Positions 22,832 through 29,268 of a stretch of DNA of 29,268 nt are shown in pieces. The translations under genes were made by a program, and so were the position numbers. The DNA is taken from positions 1 to 29,268 of the forward strand of contig JBGTHB010000023.1 of the NCBI GenBank assembly GCA_041746415.1, written 5' to 3'. The notes below the pieces were generated by a model. That model did not search any database and was not told the origin of the DNA. It saw only the letters and a program-made list of their open reading frames with translations. The DNA is from JBGTHB01 sp041746415. Lineage in GTDB: Bacteria; Pseudomonadota; Gammaproteobacteria; Coxiellales; Coxiellaceae. Each line of letters opens with the position of its first letter. Position 1 is the stretch's first letter.

Positions 22832-23119
22832 TTAGTCTTGCTTCATCCATTCATGTAACGCTTCGATGATTTTTTCAGCTTGGTCATTACTAGAAATATT
22901 GAATTTTGAACGTTGTTGATATTGCCCATTACGCTTTTGATAACGACGAATTGAATAAGCAACTGGGCCGTACTCTTCCTTGGTGCGATTCCAATTTTGT
23001 AACTTGTAAATGATAGTAGCCCAAGCGCCTTTGCTTAATATTTTTTTATCGAGTTGTTTTACCGTTGTCACCCCGTCTTCAACGTATTCTACGGTTAACT
23101 CATCTATGTTTTCGCTCAC
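22832..23119 (-). CDS. small conserved protein with PC4-like C-terminal half
   Basis: 95 residues. The start is GTG at 23119 with GAGG 8 bases upstream, inside the end of thpR. The C-terminal half (WATIIYKLQNWN, then GPVAYSIRRYQKRNGQYQQ, SKFNISSNDQAEKIIEAL) has the strand-strand-strand-helix order and basic aromatic pattern of the PC4/Sub1/YdbC single-strand DNA-binding fold. This resemblance is by eye. Position 3 bases after thpR puts it in an operon with an RNA-processing enzyme, which would suit a nucleic-acid-binding role. Confidence 0.6.
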   Translation of the reverse strand: MSENIDELTVEYVEDGVTTVKQLDKKILSKGAWATIIYKLQNWNRTKEEYGPVAYSIRRYQKRNGQYQQRSKFNISSNDQAEKIIEALHEWMKQD

Positions 23120-23122
23120 AAT

Positions 23123-23668
23123 TCAATCCTCATTTTGTAATTTAAAACGATGCAGCTCACGGTAATGATTAGTCTCACCCTGAATTTTGCTTTCATACAA
23201 CACAAACTCAGCGAATGGTATATCAAAGTGCTCAAATTTAACAGGTGTGAGTGGCGCAGCTTCACTGTTAAACTTGCCCAGCGTAATATGCGGACGAAAA
23301 CGTCGTTTGTCTTTGGCAATACCCACTCTCATAGCAGCCTCATCTAATTGAGTGACTAAAGAGTTTAAAATTAAATTGGAATGAATGTGCAGTGCTACAA
23401 CAGTTGATTCAGCGCGAGGAAAATTTGCCAATTTTTTAATGTGCATCCCCCCTGGTGCTACTTCACGCGCCAGTCGACGTGCCTCTTCAATCATCACTGC
23501 TAATTGTTTATGCGATACTTCACCCAAAAAACGAATAGTAACATGCCAATTTTCAGCTCGCGTCCAATGTACCTGAGTGCGAAATTCAGCTTTAACACGC
23601 TCAAGCTGTACTGAAATTTTTTCTAATTTTTGGTGTGCTATTGGTATTGCAAAAAAAGTACGTGCCAA
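23123..23668 (-). CDS. thpR: RNA 2',3'-cyclic phosphodiesterase (LigT/ThpR family)
   Basis: 181 residues, the usual size of the 2H phosphoesterase ThpR. Both His-x-Thr motifs are present: HVTIRFLG in the first half and HITLGKF in the second, and the start ARTFFAIPI is typical. The enzyme opens 2',3'-cyclic phosphate ends of RNA and can join tRNA halves with 2'-5' bonds in vitro. It is followed by a small possible nucleic-acid-binding protein. It diverges from the transporter at 23736. Confidence 0.92.
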   Translation of the reverse strand: MARTFFAIPIAHQKLEKISVQLERVKAEFRTQVHWTRAENWHVTIRFLGEVSHKQLAVMIEEARRLAREVAPGGMHIKKLANFPRAESTVVALHIHSNLILNSLVTQLDEAAMRVGIAKDKRRFRPHITLGKFNSEAAPLTPVKFEHFDIPFAEFVLYESKIQGETNHYRELHRFKLQNED

Positions 23669-23672
23669 ACCC

Positions 23673-23701
23673 TTTCTCCTTTCGTGTGCAAACCTTATAA
23701 T
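23673..23701 (+). promoter_or_regulatory. possible promoter of the SLC13/RCK transporter
   Basis: TATAAT at 23696-23701 lies 34 bases before the ATG at 23736. A -35 at 17-base spacing (TTTCTC) is poor. The element lies in the 67-base gap between divergent genes. Confidence 0.35.
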
Positions 23702-23735
23702 AGAATACTATTTGAAATTGCTTCAAGGACTGAAG

Positions 23736-25520
23736 ATGGCAGGCCCCTACTCTATAATCCTAATTCTCATTATTGCAATGGCCCTTTTTATTTGGGGTTA
23801 TTGGCGATATGACATTGTAGCTGTGATGGCGTTAGGGCTTTGTGTTGCAATTGGTGCGATACCATTTCATCAAGTCTATTCAGGCTTAAATAATCCCGCG
23901 GTAATCACTGTTGCCTGCGTTATGGTGATCTCACAAGCGATACATCGTTCGGGCGCTATAAATATCTTAATTTCGCGCCTGGATATTTTTTCAAAACACA
24001 CCACGCTTCAAGTACTAGCTTTGTGCTTCATCGTTGCCATTCTTTCCGCATTTATGAACAATGTCGGTGCGCTGGCATTGATGATGCCTATTGCCATACA
24101 AGCTTCGATTAAAAGTAAACGTTCTCCTTCTATTATTTTAATGCCCTTGGCTTTAGCCTCTGCTATGGGAGGATTAACAACTTTAATTGGCACGCCACCC
24201 AACCTATTGGTTGCAGCCTATCGTCAAAAAGCCGTTGGCCAACCGTTTTCACTTTTTTCATTCGGCCACGTCGGTTTGTGGGTTGCTATCGTCGGTGTAT
24301 TATTTGTTGGCCTAGCTGGATGGCGCTTTATGCCAGGGCGCACTAAAAAGGTAAAAAATACTCAAGATATGTTTGGCATTGAGGATTACATCACAGAAAT
24401 TAAAATTCCAGCTAACTCACCTTTGATCGACAAAACTGTTGCTGAGTTTGAAAAACTCGTTAAAGGTGATTTTTTACTAATTGGTTTAATTCGTAATGAA
24501 AAAAAACGCTTAGCGTTAAGCTGGGATCAAGTATTGCTGGAAGACGATATTCTTATTTTGGAGGCTTCAACGGAAGACTTACAGCTCATACTTGAAGCGG
24601 GTAAATTAGAATTAGTAGGTAGTGAAAAAATCTCTTCGGAAATGTTACGTTCAGAAGATGTCGGTTTAATGGAAGCCGTGGTGCCACCAGGATCGCGTAT
24701 TGAAAACCGCTCGTCTTATACTATTCGTATGCGCTCACGTTATCACATCAATTTATTAGCCATTGCCCGCCAAGGCAAACCCTTCAAAAAACGGCTGCAC
24801 CAGGTTAATTTAAAGCCGGGTGATGTTGTGCTATTACAAGGCGCAAGTGAAAGTTTGCGTGAAAATGCCATTACACTTGGTTTTTTACCCTTAGTTGAGC
24901 GCAGCATACAAGTGGGCAGTTCAGCACGGCGCTGGTTGGCACCCATTATTTTTGCCCTTGCCATTGCGCTAGCCGCATTCAATGTAGCGCCAGTAGAAAT
25001 TACATTTGCTGGAGCCGTGATCGCGATGATCATTACAAAATGTATTCCAGCGCGTGTTATTTATGACAGCGTTGATTGGCCGGTCATTATATTACTTGCG
25101 GCGATGATTCCTATTGGTGGCGCACTTCAAACCACAGGCGGAACAGTATTAATTTCTCGATTGTTTTTGCATTTATCGCAACATATTAAACCCATCTGGG
25201 AAATTGGCTTACTGTTGTTTATAACCATGACGCTCTCAGACTTTATGAATAATGCCGCTACCACTGTAGTTATGGCGCCCATCGCCGTCAGTCTTGCTGC
25301 GGCCATGCACGCTAATGTTGATCCCTTTTTAATGGCGGTGGCTATTGGTGCGTCGTGTTCTTTTCTCACGCCGGTGGGACACCAAAATAATACGTTGGTC
25401 ATGGGTCCAGGTGGATATAACTTTTTAGACTACATCCGTATCGGGCTGCCCTTGGAGATTATCGTATTTGTTACAGCGCTGCCTTTAATTATGTGGGTGT
25501 GGCCGCCTTATGCTTCTTGA
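23736..25520 (+). CDS. SLC13-family permease with two RCK_C domains
   Basis: 594 residues from the ATG at 23736 (AAGGA upstream); upstream in-frame codons overlap thpR antisense and are not plausible. The N-terminal half-permease holds NNVGALALMMPIAI and TTLIGTPPNLLV. Two RCK_C (TrkA-C) regulatory domains lie at about 215-290 and 313-385. The second half-permease has FMNNAATTVVMAPIAV and FLTPVGHQNNTLVMGPGGY. The family moves anions such as sulfate or dicarboxylates with Na+; substrate unassigned here. RCK domains usually sense a ligand in the cytoplasm. The 3' end overlaps the convergent ttcA by 13 bases. Confidence 0.9.
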   Translation: MAGPYSIILILIIAMALFIWGYWRYDIVAVMALGLCVAIGAIPFHQVYSGLNNPAVITVACVMVISQAIHRSGAINILISRLDIFSKHTTLQVLALCFIVAILSAFMNNVGALALMMPIAIQASIKSKRSPSIILMPLALASAMGGLTTLIGTPPNLLVAAYRQKAVGQPFSLFSFGHVGLWVAIVGVLFVGLAGWRFMPGRTKKVKNTQDMFGIEDYITEIKIPANSPLIDKTVAEFEKLVKGDFLLIGLIRNEKKRLALSWDQVLLEDDILILEASTEDLQLILEAGKLELVGSEKISSEMLRSEDVGLMEAVVPPGSRIENRSSYTIRMRSRYHINLLAIARQGKPFKKRLHQVNLKPGDVVLLQGASESLRENAITLGFLPLVERSIQVGSSARRWLAPIIFALAIALAAFNVAPVEITFAGAVIAMIITKCIPARVIYDSVDWPVIILLAAMIPIGGALQTTGGTVLISRLFLHLSQHIKPIWEIGLLLFITMTLSDFMNNAATTVVMAPIAVSLAAAMHANVDPFLMAVAIGASCSFLTPVGHQNNTLVMGPGGYNFLDYIRIGLPLEIIVFVTALPLIMWVWPPYAS

Positions 25521-26320
25521 GCAATCCGCTTAAATTCTTGCACATCAAGTTCAGTTTGTGTTTTCTCAAGGTTTTTAAAATCCCACAAATCCTGATCCAT
25601 TAATTGTGATGGTCGAATGTTGCTGAGTGCACGTAACATATTACTAGGTACCTTGGGGTTTTCAGCAGCTAACTGAGCAATCAACGCTTTGACTTTATTG
25701 CGCATTAAATTTTCTTGCGATCCACATAGGTTACACGGAATAATTGGATATTGTTGTTCATTAGCAAATTCAATAATATCGCGTTCTTGGCAAAAAGCTA
25801 ACGGACGTATCACTATATGTTTTTTATTATCGCTTAATAATTTAGGCGGCATAGAACGGACCTGACCACCATATAAAATTGACATCAGCATTGTTTCAAT
25901 TAAATCATCCCGATGATGTCCAAGCGCTACTTTATTGAAACCCTGTTCTTCAGCATAACGATAAATAATACCGCGACGTAAGCGTGAACACAGTGAACAG
26001 TAGGTTTTATTTTCAGGAATTTTTTCTTTGACGATTGAATAAGTATCACGTGTTAAAATTTCATGAGGAATTTTGCGACTAGTTAGCCAATCACGTAACC
26101 CACTGTCGTTCCAACCCGGTTGAGATTGATCAAGTGTAAACGCAAAGACATCAAATTTATAATGCGATTCAACGCGCAACTCCCACATTAATTCCAATAA
26201 GGTAAATGAATCTTTACCACCCGATAAGCACACCATTACCTTGTCGCCCTTTTGCACCATCGCGTAATCGTGCATGGCTTTTTTCATGTAATGGAATAGC
26301 TTTGCGCGTACCTTACTCAT
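25508..26320 (-). CDS. ttcA: tRNA 2-thiocytidine(32) synthetase TtcA
   Basis: 270 residues. The PP-loop SGGKDS (33-38) binds ATP. CxxC pairs occur at Cys108/111 (YCSLC) and Cys196/199 (PCNLC), and GHHRDD is at about 134-139. These are the marks of TtcA, which uses a [4Fe-4S] cluster bound by such Cys to thiolate C32 of some tRNAs. It overlaps elaA by ATGA, so the two are translationally coupled. Length is a little short of E. coli TtcA (311) because the N-terminus is shorter. Confidence 0.94.
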   Translation of the reverse strand: MSKVRAKLFHYMKKAMHDYAMVQKGDKVMVCLSGGKDSFTLLELMWELRVESHYKFDVFAFTLDQSQPGWNDSGLRDWLTSRKIPHEILTRDTYSIVKEKIPENKTYCSLCSRLRRGIIYRYAEEQGFNKVALGHHRDDLIETMLMSILYGGQVRSMPPKLLSDNKKHIVIRPLAFCQERDIIEFANEQQYPIIPCNLCGSQENLMRNKVKALIAQLAAENPKVPSNMLRALSNIRPSQLMDQDLWDFKNLEKTQTELDVQEFKRIAQEA

Positions 26321-26763
26321 ACTTTCACCATTTCTATGTGTGGAATATTCGCTTCAAGATACACCTCGGATACAGATTTAAAACCAAAATCCCCATAAAA
26401 TTTCTCAAGATAGTGCTGCGCGGAAGTACGCAACGTTGTTGTGGCGAAGGTTTTTTCACTGTGCTGTAGCGCTTGCTGCATAAGTTTTTTCGCTAGTCCT
26501 TGACCACGGTAAGCGGGTTTTACCGCCACCCGCGAAATAGCGGGTTCGGCGTACTTCTTTCCCGGTTGGATAACACGCAGATAGGCAACCAATACTTGGC
26601 CTTGATAGCCCAGCAAATGAAAAGCATATTGGTCTTTATAATCAAAGTCTGCTTCAGGGCAGCGTTGCTCAAAAGTGAACACATCTTCGCGTAAGGCCAG
26701 TGCATCGTAAAGCTGTTGCGGTGTGAGTGCCTCAAAAGCCGCCCAAAGCCACTGAGTATTCAT
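26317..26763 (-). CDS. elaA: ElaA-type GNAT acetyltransferase
   Basis: 148 residues, one GNAT domain. The opening ALALREDVFTFEQRCP and the strand AFHLLGYQGQVLVAYLRV fit ElaA; the acetyl-CoA loop is RVAVKPAYRGQGLAKKLM (about 78-95). The acceptor substrate of ElaA is not known. It heads a two-gene operon with ttcA through an ATGA overlap. The start codon is ATG at 26763. Confidence 0.88.
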   Translation of the reverse strand: MNTQWLWAAFEALTPQQLYDALALREDVFTFEQRCPEADFDYKDQYAFHLLGYQGQVLVAYLRVIQPGKKYAEPAISRVAVKPAYRGQGLAKKLMQQALQHSEKTFATTTLRTSAQHYLEKFYGDFGFKSVSEVYLEANIPHIEMVKV

Positions 26764-26859
26764 ATGCGTCCCCCAAAAAGGCGCATTGTAGCGAATTAAT
26801 AGTATTTGAGTAACTGTTCAGTCACGAATAATGATAATCAGAGGCTTGGCAAGTTGGGG

Positions 26860-27297
26860 TTAGTCTTCTTGACGATTCAGCAATCGATCAAAGCTAAATT
26901 TACCCGCACCCAGCGCCATAATGTAAAGCGAACCACCAATGAGTGCGATGTTTTTGAAAAATTGCCCCATATCCACCGCACGTGCCATAGGGTTATGTAG
27001 CATCCAAAATGCGTGGATAAGCAGTGTAACCGGCACCATGAACAGAAACAGCAAGAAAGCGCCATAACGAGTATAAAAACCAAAAAACACCAAGGTTCCT
27101 CCTAGCAGTTCAAATACAATTGCTACAATTACTGCAACCTGCGGCAGAGAGATAAACCAATGATCGGCTAAAGCAGCCACCGAGGCGTCAAAATGCATTA
27201 CTTTATGCAGACCAGCTAAAATAAAGAAGAGACTGAAACACAAACGGCCTAGCAGTGCGATAATGCCTTGGCTGATTTCATGGCGAGGGGGCGTCAT
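26860..27297 (-). CDS. DoxX-family membrane protein
   Basis: 145 residues with four membrane helices. GRLCFSLFFILAGLHKVMHF near the N-terminus and VFELLGGTLVFFGFYTRYGA in the middle are standard DoxX features. The ATG follows AAGGAG. DoxX-like proteins lie in the inner membrane and are linked in some bacteria to thiol or redox stress; nothing here fixes a role. It appears monocistronic. Confidence 0.87.
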   Translation of the reverse strand: MTPPRHEISQGIIALLGRLCFSLFFILAGLHKVMHFDASVAALADHWFISLPQVAVIVAIVFELLGGTLVFFGFYTRYGAFLLFLFMVPVTLLIHAFWMLHNPMARAVDMGQFFKNIALIGGSLYIMALGAGKFSFDRLLNRQED

Positions 27298-27377
27298 AAG
27301 CTAACTCCTTTTGCTTGTTAAACTGACTTATATAACATGATAACAAAAATTTTACATTGATGAAATTATTAACTGGG

Positions 27378-27404
27378 TTGAGGAGCGCAGCTCCCCCTTA
27401 TAAT
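27378..27404 (+). promoter_or_regulatory. promoter with internal dyad, upstream of the CsiV-like gene
   Basis: TTGAGG (27378-27383) and TATAAT (27399-27404) are 15 bases apart, which is short. The spacer contains the GC-rich dyad GGAGC-GCA-GCTCC (27382-27394), a possible operator or a hairpin. Confidence 0.4.
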
Positions 27405-27458
27405 GATACAGTATTAGTTAACAACCGACATTTACCAACCACTTAAAATGAGGCCCAA

Positions 27459-28115
27459 ATGAAATACATCTTACTCTTTCTCTTTGCCTGTTTTACTTTA
27501 ACCGCTCTAGCAGCTCCAGACTCTTACCAAGTTGAACTTATCATTTTCTCACAGCTTTCTTCGAGTGCGCTGGATTCAGAACAATGGCCACTCGTTACGC
27601 CCATTTTAAATAGCAGTAAGGCCGACAAAATCAGCCTTATTACTAAAGATAAAATGCAATTGAGGGCGCAAGCTAAAGATATTATCAACAATCCCAACTA
27701 CCAAATGTTATTACATTTGGCTTGGCAAGCTAGCGCAAAGCAATTAAATCAGGGACAAATGGTGCATATCTATGGTGGTGAAGCATTTGACGCTGCAGGC
27801 AAACAAATTGCGGACGTGGCACTGCATCAACAAGTGCCCTTTAATCAATATCCAATTTGGGAAATCAATGGCTTGGTAAACGTTAAATTGAGCCGTTACT
27901 TTAATTTTAATTTTAATCTTTATTTTGCTGAGCCATTTTCAGAACTAAGCCAGCTATCGCAAAATGCCTATTTTGCCAATAAAAATACTGGGGTTTTTTA
28001 TTTTCATTTATTACAACAACGACGCACTCGCAGCGGGGAATTAAACTATATTGATTATCCAATATATGGTGTATTAGTGGAGGTGTTCCCAATCAGTAAT
28101 GCCGCTGCTCAGTGA
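27459..28115 (+). CDS. CsiV-like periplasmic protein
   Basis: 218 residues. Signal peptide about 1-18 (cut after LALA-type site LTALA). The mature protein starts with YQVELIIFSQ, has YQMLLHLAWQAS and INGLVNVKLSRYFNFNFNLYF in the middle, and QRRTRSGELNYIDYPIYGVLVEVFP at the end. This is the set of conserved blocks of the CsiV family, whose Vibrio cholerae founder binds peptidoglycan and is needed when D-amino acids stop growth. A periplasmic role at the cell wall is the best guess. Single gene, convergent with hpt. Confidence 0.8.
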   Translation: MKYILLFLFACFTLTALAAPDSYQVELIIFSQLSSSALDSEQWPLVTPILNSSKADKISLITKDKMQLRAQAKDIINNPNYQMLLHLAWQASAKQLNQGQMVHIYGGEAFDAAGKQIADVALHQQVPFNQYPIWEINGLVNVKLSRYFNFNFNLYFAEPFSELSQLSQNAYFANKNTGVFYFHLLQQRRTRSGELNYIDYPIYGVLVEVFPISNAAAQ

Positions 28116-28143
28116 CGCCCTGAGTGCATGCTTAAATTGCGGA

Positions 28144-28749
28144 TTACTCGTGCTCCGGCGCAACCATGTAAATACCGGGTGCATTACGCAAGTAACCCTT
28201 ATAATCTAATCCGTAACCAAATACATAATGATTTTCTATTTTCAAACCGCAAAAATCCGCTTCAGGTAGTCCAGATGGTAAACGCGCTTCATATTTATCT
28301 ACTAAAGCCACTGTAAAAACCTGTTTGGCATTTTTATTTTTGCAAAATTCCACTATTGAAGCTAAGGTGATTCCGCCATCAAGAATATCATCAACCACCA
28401 CCACCGTTCTGCCCTGCAGGTCTGTACTCGGCGCTGCTTTCCATTGCAAATCTTTGCCTTTGGTGTCATTGCGATAGCGCGTGGCATGCACATAATCCAC
28501 TTCCAGGGGGAAATCCAGCCGTACCAACAAATTACCTAAAGGCACAATGCCGCCTATAACAACACACAAAAACACAGGGTTATCATTCGCTAACTTAGCA
28601 CTGATTTGATGCGCCAATTTATCCAGCGCCTGTTCAACTTGTGCTTTAGAATAAATGCAAGTGGCTTTGGCAAACACTTCTCTTATTTGCTCTGGCAAAT
28701 CACTATCTTTGCTGCTTTTACTAATTAATTCATTGGAGTTGCTGGTCAT
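28144..28749 (-). CDS. hpt: hypoxanthine(-guanine) phosphoribosyltransferase
   Basis: 201 residues from the ATG at 28749 with GAGGG upstream. The PRPP-binding loop VVVVDDILDGGITL (about 116-129) and the GGIVPLGNLL substrate region mark a type I purine phosphoribosyltransferase that salvages hypoxanthine or guanine to IMP or GMP. The start overlaps the end of the MscS gene by 20 bases, so the two are coupled. A longer frame exists, but it runs deep into the MscS gene and lacks homology. Confidence 0.88.
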   Translation of the reverse strand: MTSNSNELISKSSKDSDLPEQIREVFAKATCIYSKAQVEQALDKLAHQISAKLANDNPVFLCVVIGGIVPLGNLLVRLDFPLEVDYVHATRYRNDTKGKDLQWKAAPSTDLQGRTVVVVDDILDGGITLASIVEFCKNKNAKQVFTVALVDKYEARLPSGLPEADFCGLKIENHYVFGYGLDYKGYLRNAPGIYMVAPEHE

Positions 28750-29268
28750 GTTCGCCCTCGTCAGTTGGTATGAATTCAATCCCCCCGGGGATGCTAACAG
28801 TTGTAGTAGGAAATGCAAAGTCAGCATCATGCGTCGCCACGATTTGCGCGATTTTTAACAACACATCCTGTTGGATTGGATTAAATTTTTGCATATCGGT
28901 TATTTTAGTAAACGCTTGCACCAAAATATTTAAACTTGATGCAGCAAATTCAGTGAAAGCCACTGTAATAGTTTGTGATTGATCGATACCACTGTGTTGG
29001 CTCAACATATCACGTATACCATCACCAATAGCCGTGATTTTTTCAATATCGTCGTAACGCATTCCAATTAAAGTACGAATACGGCGATCTTTCATCCGCG
29101 TAGTATTAGCAATAGGTGAGCTGGAAAAAATTGAATTCGGTACGTACATGGTTTGTCGTTCCAATGTGCGCAGCGTTGTTAAGCGCCAGCCAATTTTTTC
29201 AACTGTGCCCGTAATGGTTCCATTATCACAAATAATCGTGTCACCTACTGAAAAAGGCCGGTCCCAAT
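28730..29268 (-). CDS. MscS-family mechanosensitive ion channel, 5' part cut by right edge
   Basis: The minus-strand frame is open to the right edge, giving about the last 179 residues. It begins WDRPFSVGDTI, then GTVEKIGWRLTTLRTLERQ and YVPNSIFSSSPIANTTR: the MscS beta domain that follows the pore helix. The cytoplasmic alpha-beta domain comes next (RRIRTLIGMRYDD, ITVAFTEFAASSLNILVQ). MscS channels open on membrane tension to release solutes during osmotic downshock. The C-terminus (GIEFIPTDEGEHDQQLQ) overlaps hpt. Confidence 0.9.
   Translation of the reverse strand, partial: WDRPFSVGDTIICDNGTITGTVEKIGWRLTTLRTLERQTMYVPNSIFSSSPIANTTRMKDRRIRTLIGMRYDDIEKITAIGDGIRDMLSQHSGIDQSQTITVAFTEFAASSLNILVQAFTKITDMQKFNPIQQDVLLKIAQIVATHDADFAFPTTTVSIPGGIEFIPTDEGEHDQQLQ

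Noticed and set aside
23577..23735. Extended N-terminus of the SLC13 transporter
   Set aside because: These 53 codons are antisense to the start of thpR and precede a good ribosome binding site and ATG at 23736, where the family's first membrane helix begins.
26829..26841. Fur-box-like TAATGATAATCA upstream of elaA-ttcA
   Set aside because: It matches only about twelve contiguous bases of the 19-base Fur consensus and the other half diverges; no iron gene adjoins. It is too weak to annotate.
28750..28830. Longer N-terminus of hpt
   Set aside because: It lies inside the MscS coding sequence, has no ribosome binding site and does not resemble the enzyme family.
1..29268. tRNA, rRNA, CRISPR array or insertion sequence
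   Set aside because: No T-loop-type GTTCGA motif in a cloverleaf context, no array of spaced repeats and no transposase or terminal inverted repeats were seen on reading; a covariance-model scan could still find divergent RNAs.

Overview
The window is about 29 kb of moderately AT-rich, densely packed bacterial DNA with short intergenic gaps and clear Shine-Dalgarno sites. The housekeeping genes are gammaproteobacterial in type: OxyR, TtcA, ElaA, RecX, PrpD, YdiI-type thioesterase, ThpR, a CsiV-like protein, LdcA-type peptidase and an MscS channel. Scattered among them are small orphan membrane proteins, an F-box-like coiled-coil protein, an EEP-fold protein without its usual C-terminal catalytic His, and a Ser-rich disordered protein with an N-terminal Cys-Cys. 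That mixture suggests a host-associated member of the Legionellales (Legionella/Coxiellaceae-like). This is an inference: no rRNA, tRNA or secretion-system gene is present to confirm it.

Layout. 1-672 is a minus-strand reading frame with HEAT-like helices, open at the left edge and with base and codon usage unlike the rest. It abuts the 3' remnant (655-831, +) of another gene, so a recombination or assembly junction lies near 640-675. 900-4919 (minus): F-box-like protein, a small RAM-like protein with its own terminator, an APC amino-acid permease, a secreted protein and an EEP-fold protein. 4991-8209 (minus): lipoprotein-oxyR, then a membrane protein followed by a BaiN/RdsA flavoprotein. 8415-9590 (+): an indoleamine 2,3-dioxygenase. 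9618-11484 (minus): MFS transporter overlapping a hemolysin III-family protein. 11686-12673 (+): recX and a two-helix membrane protein. 12670-15142 (minus): secreted beta-propeller-like protein, conserved hypothetical, S66 peptidase. 15160-16680 (+): tyrosine recombinase and an Asr-like small basic secreted protein. 16749-18337 (minus): lipid-kinase-like/metallophosphoesterase pair. 18550-20396 (+): thioesterase and PrpD. 20406-21929: two divergent orphan proteins that look like effector candidates. 22016-22831 (+): DUF2975-XRE pair. 22832-23668 (minus): thpR and a small PC4-like protein. 23736-25520 (+): SLC13/RCK transporter. 25508-27297 (minus): elaA-ttcA and DoxX. 27459-28115 (+): CsiV-like protein. 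28144-29268 (minus): hpt and an MscS channel cut by the right edge.

How the genes relate. Most are small independent operons rather than one pathway. Tight couplings are MFS-hlyIII (38-nt overlap), lipid kinase-phosphoesterase (ATGA overlap), elaA-ttcA (ATGA overlap), thpR-PC4-like (3-nt gap), DUF2975-XRE (3-nt gap), YdiI-PrpD (8-nt gap) and mscS-hpt (20-nt overlap). No gap between genes exceeds about 300 bases. I saw no rRNA, tRNA, CRISPR array or insertion sequence.
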